A stretch of DNA of 6,556 nt from Solirubrobacteraceae bacterium. GTDB taxonomy: Bacteria; Actinomycetota; Thermoleophilia; Solirubrobacterales; Solirubrobacteraceae. The notes under the pieces were generated by a model, which saw only the letters and a program-made list of their open reading frames with translations, was not told where the DNA came from and did not search any database. Every line of letters starts with the position of its first letter. Within the stretch, counting starts at the first letter, position 1. The stretch spans positions 1 to 6,556 of the forward strand of contig JADGIB010000211.1 in assembly GCA_019683665.1 (NCBI GenBank), written 5' to 3'. Positions 4,156 to 6,556 of the stretch are shown here, piece by piece. Position numbers and translations under genes: made by a program.

Positions 4156-5172
4156 ATGGACACCGTCACGACTACCTGGCTGACCGCGCTCCTCGGGGTC
4201 GAGGGCCTCGAGGAGGGCGAGTCGGTGCATGTGCGCGGGCGCGAGATCGTCGTCCGCGACGGCATCCCGCGAGTGACCCAGGACGTGTCCGACGACCAGG
4301 CCGCCACGCGGGAGATGTTCGGCTACAAGTGGACGCAGGAGGACACGTTCACGAGGCCGAAGGCGCTCGAGCTCATGCGCGGGTGGCTGGAGTCCCGCTA
4401 CGGGCGGGTCGCCGACGCCCCGTGGTGGGACGAGTACGGCGAGCGGCCGCTCGTCCTCGACGTCGGCTGCGGCGCCGGCGTGTCCGGCCTGGAGGTGTTC
4501 GGCCCGATGGGCGACCGCATCCGCTACCTGGGCGTCGACCTCACGCCCGCGGTCGCCGTCGCGCGGCGGCGCTTCCGCGAGGCCGGGCTCCACGACGCCG
4601 AGTTCATGCAGGCCGACCTGCGCAAGCTGCCGCTCGAGCCCGGCAGCGTCGACGTCATCTTCGCCGAGGGCGTCCTCCACCACACGGACTCGACCGAGGG
4701 GGCGCTGAAGGCGGTCGCGCCGCTCCTGCGCCCGGGCGGGCGGATCCTGTTCTACGTCTACCGGCGCAAGTCGCTCATCCGCGAGTTCACCGACGACGCG
4801 ATCCGGGCGCGGCTGCAGGAGATGACGCCGGAGGAGGCGTGGAAGGCGCTCGAGCCGCTGACGAAGCTCGGCATCGCGCTCGGGGAGCTGAACGTCGAGA
4901 TCGAGATCCCCGAGGACATCGACCTGCTCGGGATCAAGGCGGGCCGCGTCGACCTCCAGCGGTTCTTCTACTACGACATCGCGAAGGCCTACTACGACCC
5001 GGACATGACGTTCGGCGAGATGCACCACATCAACTTCGACTGGTACGCGCCGAAGTTCGCGTTCCGCCAGACGGAGGAGGAGGTGCGCCGGTGGTGCGAC
5101 GAGGCGGGCCTCGAGGTCGAGCACGAGCACATCCACCAGTCGGGGATCACGATCATCGCCCGGCGGCGGTGA
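4156..5172 (+). CDS. Class I SAM-dependent methyltransferase of glycan-cluster type
   Basis: Encodes 338 aa. The catalytic core is a Rossmann-fold methyltransferase: motif I VLDVGCGAGVSG (100-111), an acidic strand-2 end in YLGVDLT (124-130, D128), ADLRKLP (153-159), motif II VDVIFAEGVLHHT (165-177) and LLRPGGRILFYVYR (190-203). The N-terminal part has VVRDGIPRV (32-40) and MFGYKWTQEDTFTRPKALEL (54-73), which matches the lead-in 'DGIPrf...fg.qW' of methyltransferases often found in O-antigen and exopolysaccharide loci. A roughly 100-residue C-terminal extension contains RFFYYDIAKAYYDPDMTFGEMH-like aromatic segments (269-290) before the final strand. The substrate is unknown; a sugar or sugar-linked group is inferred from context. 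The ATG at 4156 begins the homologous part. The gene heads a run of three with a 16-base gap to the next. It is soluble, with no signal peptide. Confidence 0.87.
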   Translation: MDTVTTTWLTALLGVEGLEEGESVHVRGREIVVRDGIPRVTQDVSDDQAATREMFGYKWTQEDTFTRPKALELMRGWLESRYGRVADAPWWDEYGERPLVLDVGCGAGVSGLEVFGPMGDRIRYLGVDLTPAVAVARRRFREAGLHDAEFMQADLRKLPLEPGSVDVIFAEGVLHHTDSTEGALKAVAPLLRPGGRILFYVYRRKSLIREFTDDAIRARLQEMTPEEAWKALEPLTKLGIALGELNVEIEIPEDIDLLGIKAGRVDLQRFFYYDIAKAYYDPDMTFGEMHHINFDWYAPKFAFRQTEEEVRRWCDEAGLEVEHEHIHQSGITIIARRR

Positions 5173-5188
5173 CGTCGGGCGCGGCGCC

Positions 5189-5899
5189 GTGACGCTCCCC
5201 CACACCGCGATGACGTTCGAGGCGTACGGGCGCCTGATCGCGCTCGGCCCGCCGACGTACCGGTTCACCGACGAGCTGCCGGAGCGGGCGATGCTCCTGC
5301 GCCACGACATCGACGACCGGCCGCGCTGGATCGAGCCGATGTCGCGGATCGAGGCCGAGCAGGGGAAGGTCGCGACGTACTGCCTGCAGGTGCGCACCCC
5401 GTTCTACGCGCTCGACGACGAGGCCGACCGGGCCGTCGCCGCGCTCCTCGACGACGGCCACGAGCTCGGCCTGCACTTCGACTCCAGCCGGATGGCCTCC
5501 GACGACGAGGTGCTCGAGGGCGTCGAGCGCGAGGCGACGCTGCTGGAGCAGCGCTACGACACCCCGATCCGGGTCGTCTCCTTCCACATGCCGGGCGTGC
5601 GCCCGGTCGGCCACCTCGACCTCGGCGACCGCGTGAACACGTACGCGCCGCGCTTCTTCACCGAGATCTCGTACCTGAGCGACTCCAACCAGAACTGGCG
5701 CGGCAAGGACCCCGAGCACGAGCTGCGCACCGCCGGGCGCATCCAGTTCCTCACCCACCCGACGCTGTGGTCGGGCCGGCCGCTGCGCGCGATCCTCGCC
5801 GAGCAGGCCGCGCGGCTGGGCACGACGATCGACGAGCTGGCCACCGACGACCAGAAGGCCGTGCTGGCGCAGCAGGACGCGGCCGCGGGCGGCGCCTGA
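5189..5899 (+). CDS. Polysaccharide deacetylase homologue, WbmS-like (atypical NodB domain)
   Basis: Encodes 236 aa from a GTG 16 bases after the methyltransferase stop; an internal ATG at 5210 (residue 8) is an equally possible start. No signal peptide is visible, so it would act in the cytoplasm. NodB-like features occur in order: LRHDID (37-42) as the first Asp motif, DDGHELGLHFDSS (88-100), SFHMPG (131-136), YLSDSNQNW (162-170) and FLTHPTLW (187-194). In classical CE4 deacetylases the second motif is H-[S/T]-x-x-H. Here H96 is followed by FDSS, so the second metal His is absent, as I recall for the WbmS type found in O-antigen clusters. It could remove an acetyl group from an N-acetylated sugar, or the fold may serve another reaction. 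It ends in a four-base TGA/ATG overlap with the next gene (TGATG), so the two are probably translationally coupled. Confidence 0.82.
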   Translation: MTLPHTAMTFEAYGRLIALGPPTYRFTDELPERAMLLRHDIDDRPRWIEPMSRIEAEQGKVATYCLQVRTPFYALDDEADRAVAALLDDGHELGLHFDSSRMASDDEVLEGVEREATLLEQRYDTPIRVVSFHMPGVRPVGHLDLGDRVNTYAPRFFTEISYLSDSNQNWRGKDPEHELRTAGRIQFLTHPTLWSGRPLRAILAEQAARLGTTIDELATDDQKAVLAQQDAAAGGA

Positions 5900-6555
5900 T
5901 GGCGACGACCTGGGTCGCCTGCCACCAGCCGAACTTCCTGCCCTGGCTGGGGTTCTTCGCCAAGCTCGCGCAGGCCGACCGCTTCGTGCTCCTCGACGAC
6001 GTCCAGTTCCCGCGCACCTCGCGCGGCACGTACACGAACCGGGTCCAGCTCCTCATCGGCGGCCAGCCCGCGTGGCTGACGGTGCCGATCGTGCGCGAGG
6101 GCGTGCAGCGGATCCGCGAGGTGCGCATCGACGACCGCCAGCCGTGGCGGCGCAAGGCGCTGCGGACGATCGAGATGAACTACGCGCGGGCGCCGCGGTT
6201 CGAGGAGACGATGCCGCTGGTGCGCGAGCTGCTCGAGTACGAGACCGACCGGATCGCCGTGCTCAACGAGCACGCGATCCGGCGCCTCGCCCCCGAGCAC
6301 GCCCACAAGCTCGTGCGCCAGTCCGAGCTGCCGCCGTCCGACGCGGCCGGGACCGACCTCCTCATCCACCTCGTGAGGGCGGCCGGCGGGGACGCCTACC
6401 TGTCCGGCGACGGCGCCGACGGCTACCAGGAGGAGCCGAAGTACGCGGCCGCCGGCCTCGGCTTCCGGCTGCTCGGGTTCGCGCACCCCGACACGGGCGC
6501 GCCGCCCGGCCTGTCGATCGTCGACGCGCTCATGCGGGGCGCGGTCGCGCGCTAG
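5899..6555 (+). CDS. WbqC-family protein
   Basis: Encodes 218 aa from an ATG that shares its A with the upstream stop (TGATG), implying coupled translation. The start and family hallmarks are clear: HQPNFLPWLGFFAKLAQAD (9-27), VLLDDVQFPRTS (30-41), YTNR (45-48), WLTVPI (59-64), a PWRRKALRTIEMNY stretch (82-95), RFEET (100-104), a TDLLIHLVRAAGGDAYLSG stretch (152-170) and LSIVDALMRG (205-214). WbqC proteins occur in O-antigen, capsule and other glycan clusters across bacteria; their biochemical reaction was not settled to my knowledge, so none is assigned. The TAG lies one base before the window end. The protein stops soon after the LSIxDxL motif, which is normally near the C-terminus, so it looks complete, perhaps a few residues shorter than usual. 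Confidence 0.9.
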   Translation: MATTWVACHQPNFLPWLGFFAKLAQADRFVLLDDVQFPRTSRGTYTNRVQLLIGGQPAWLTVPIVREGVQRIREVRIDDRQPWRRKALRTIEMNYARAPRFEETMPLVRELLEYETDRIAVLNEHAIRRLAPEHAHKLVRQSELPPSDAAGTDLLIHLVRAAGGDAYLSGDGADGYQEEPKYAAAGLGFRLLGFAHPDTGAPPGLSIVDALMRGAVAR

Positions 6556-6556
6556 C

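Noticed and set aside
1..6556. tRNA or rRNA genes, CRISPR arrays, insertion sequences, attachment sites, phage or plasmid genes
   Set aside because: None seen: no repeat-spacer pattern, no transposase motifs, no terminal inverted repeats and no cloverleaf-like stretch. The scan was by eye.

Overview
This is a very GC-rich stretch in which nearly every codon ends in G or C, starts are often GTG, and genes sit close together on both strands. That points to a high-GC actinobacterium. Thermoleophilia (Solirubrobacter, Patulibacter or Conexibacter type) would fit, but this placement is inferred from composition and gene style, not from a marker gene.

Layout from left to right. (1) Positions 1-246, minus strand: the N-terminus of an MMPL/RND-type membrane transporter that runs off the left edge. 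(2) Positions 292-1476, plus: a GT-B fold glycosyltransferase with a four-cysteine insertion, divergent from the transporter. (3) Positions 1477-1790: a 314-base gap that works as a regulatory leader. It holds a good sigma70-type promoter (TTGGCG, 17 bases, TATCAT), a possible first leader peptide at 1530-1637, several inverted repeats, and a convincing second leader peptide at 1711-1812 rich in Leu, Val and Ile. (4) Positions 1791-3467, plus: the acetolactate synthase catalytic subunit, close to the E. coli AHAS I (IlvB) type. A 45-codon cysteine- and arginine-rich ORF begins in its stop codon. (5) Positions 3612-4076, minus: a RimJ/PseH-like GNAT acetyltransferase, convergent with ilvB. (6) Positions 4156-6555, plus: a tight three-gene run of SAM methyltransferase, WbmS-like polysaccharide deacetylase homologue and WbqC-family protein.

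Two themes are interleaved. The glycosyltransferase, GNAT, methyltransferase, deacetylase-like and WbqC genes look like part of a surface-polysaccharide or glycan-modification locus, with the cassette starting at 4156 probably one operon. The ilvB unit is a separate amino-acid biosynthesis gene placed inside it, with no small subunit (ilvN) in the window.

The most interesting part is the ilvB leader. The ilvB ribosome binding site lies inside the second leader ORF, and an anti-SD sequence (CCTCC) overlaps that ORF's tandem Leu codons. This suggests branched-chain amino acid control by translational attenuation, with no classical T-run terminator. A second, possibly nearly leaderless peptide upstream has Leu, then Val, then Ile codons in ordered blocks, several of them A/T-ending codons that are rare in the genes here.
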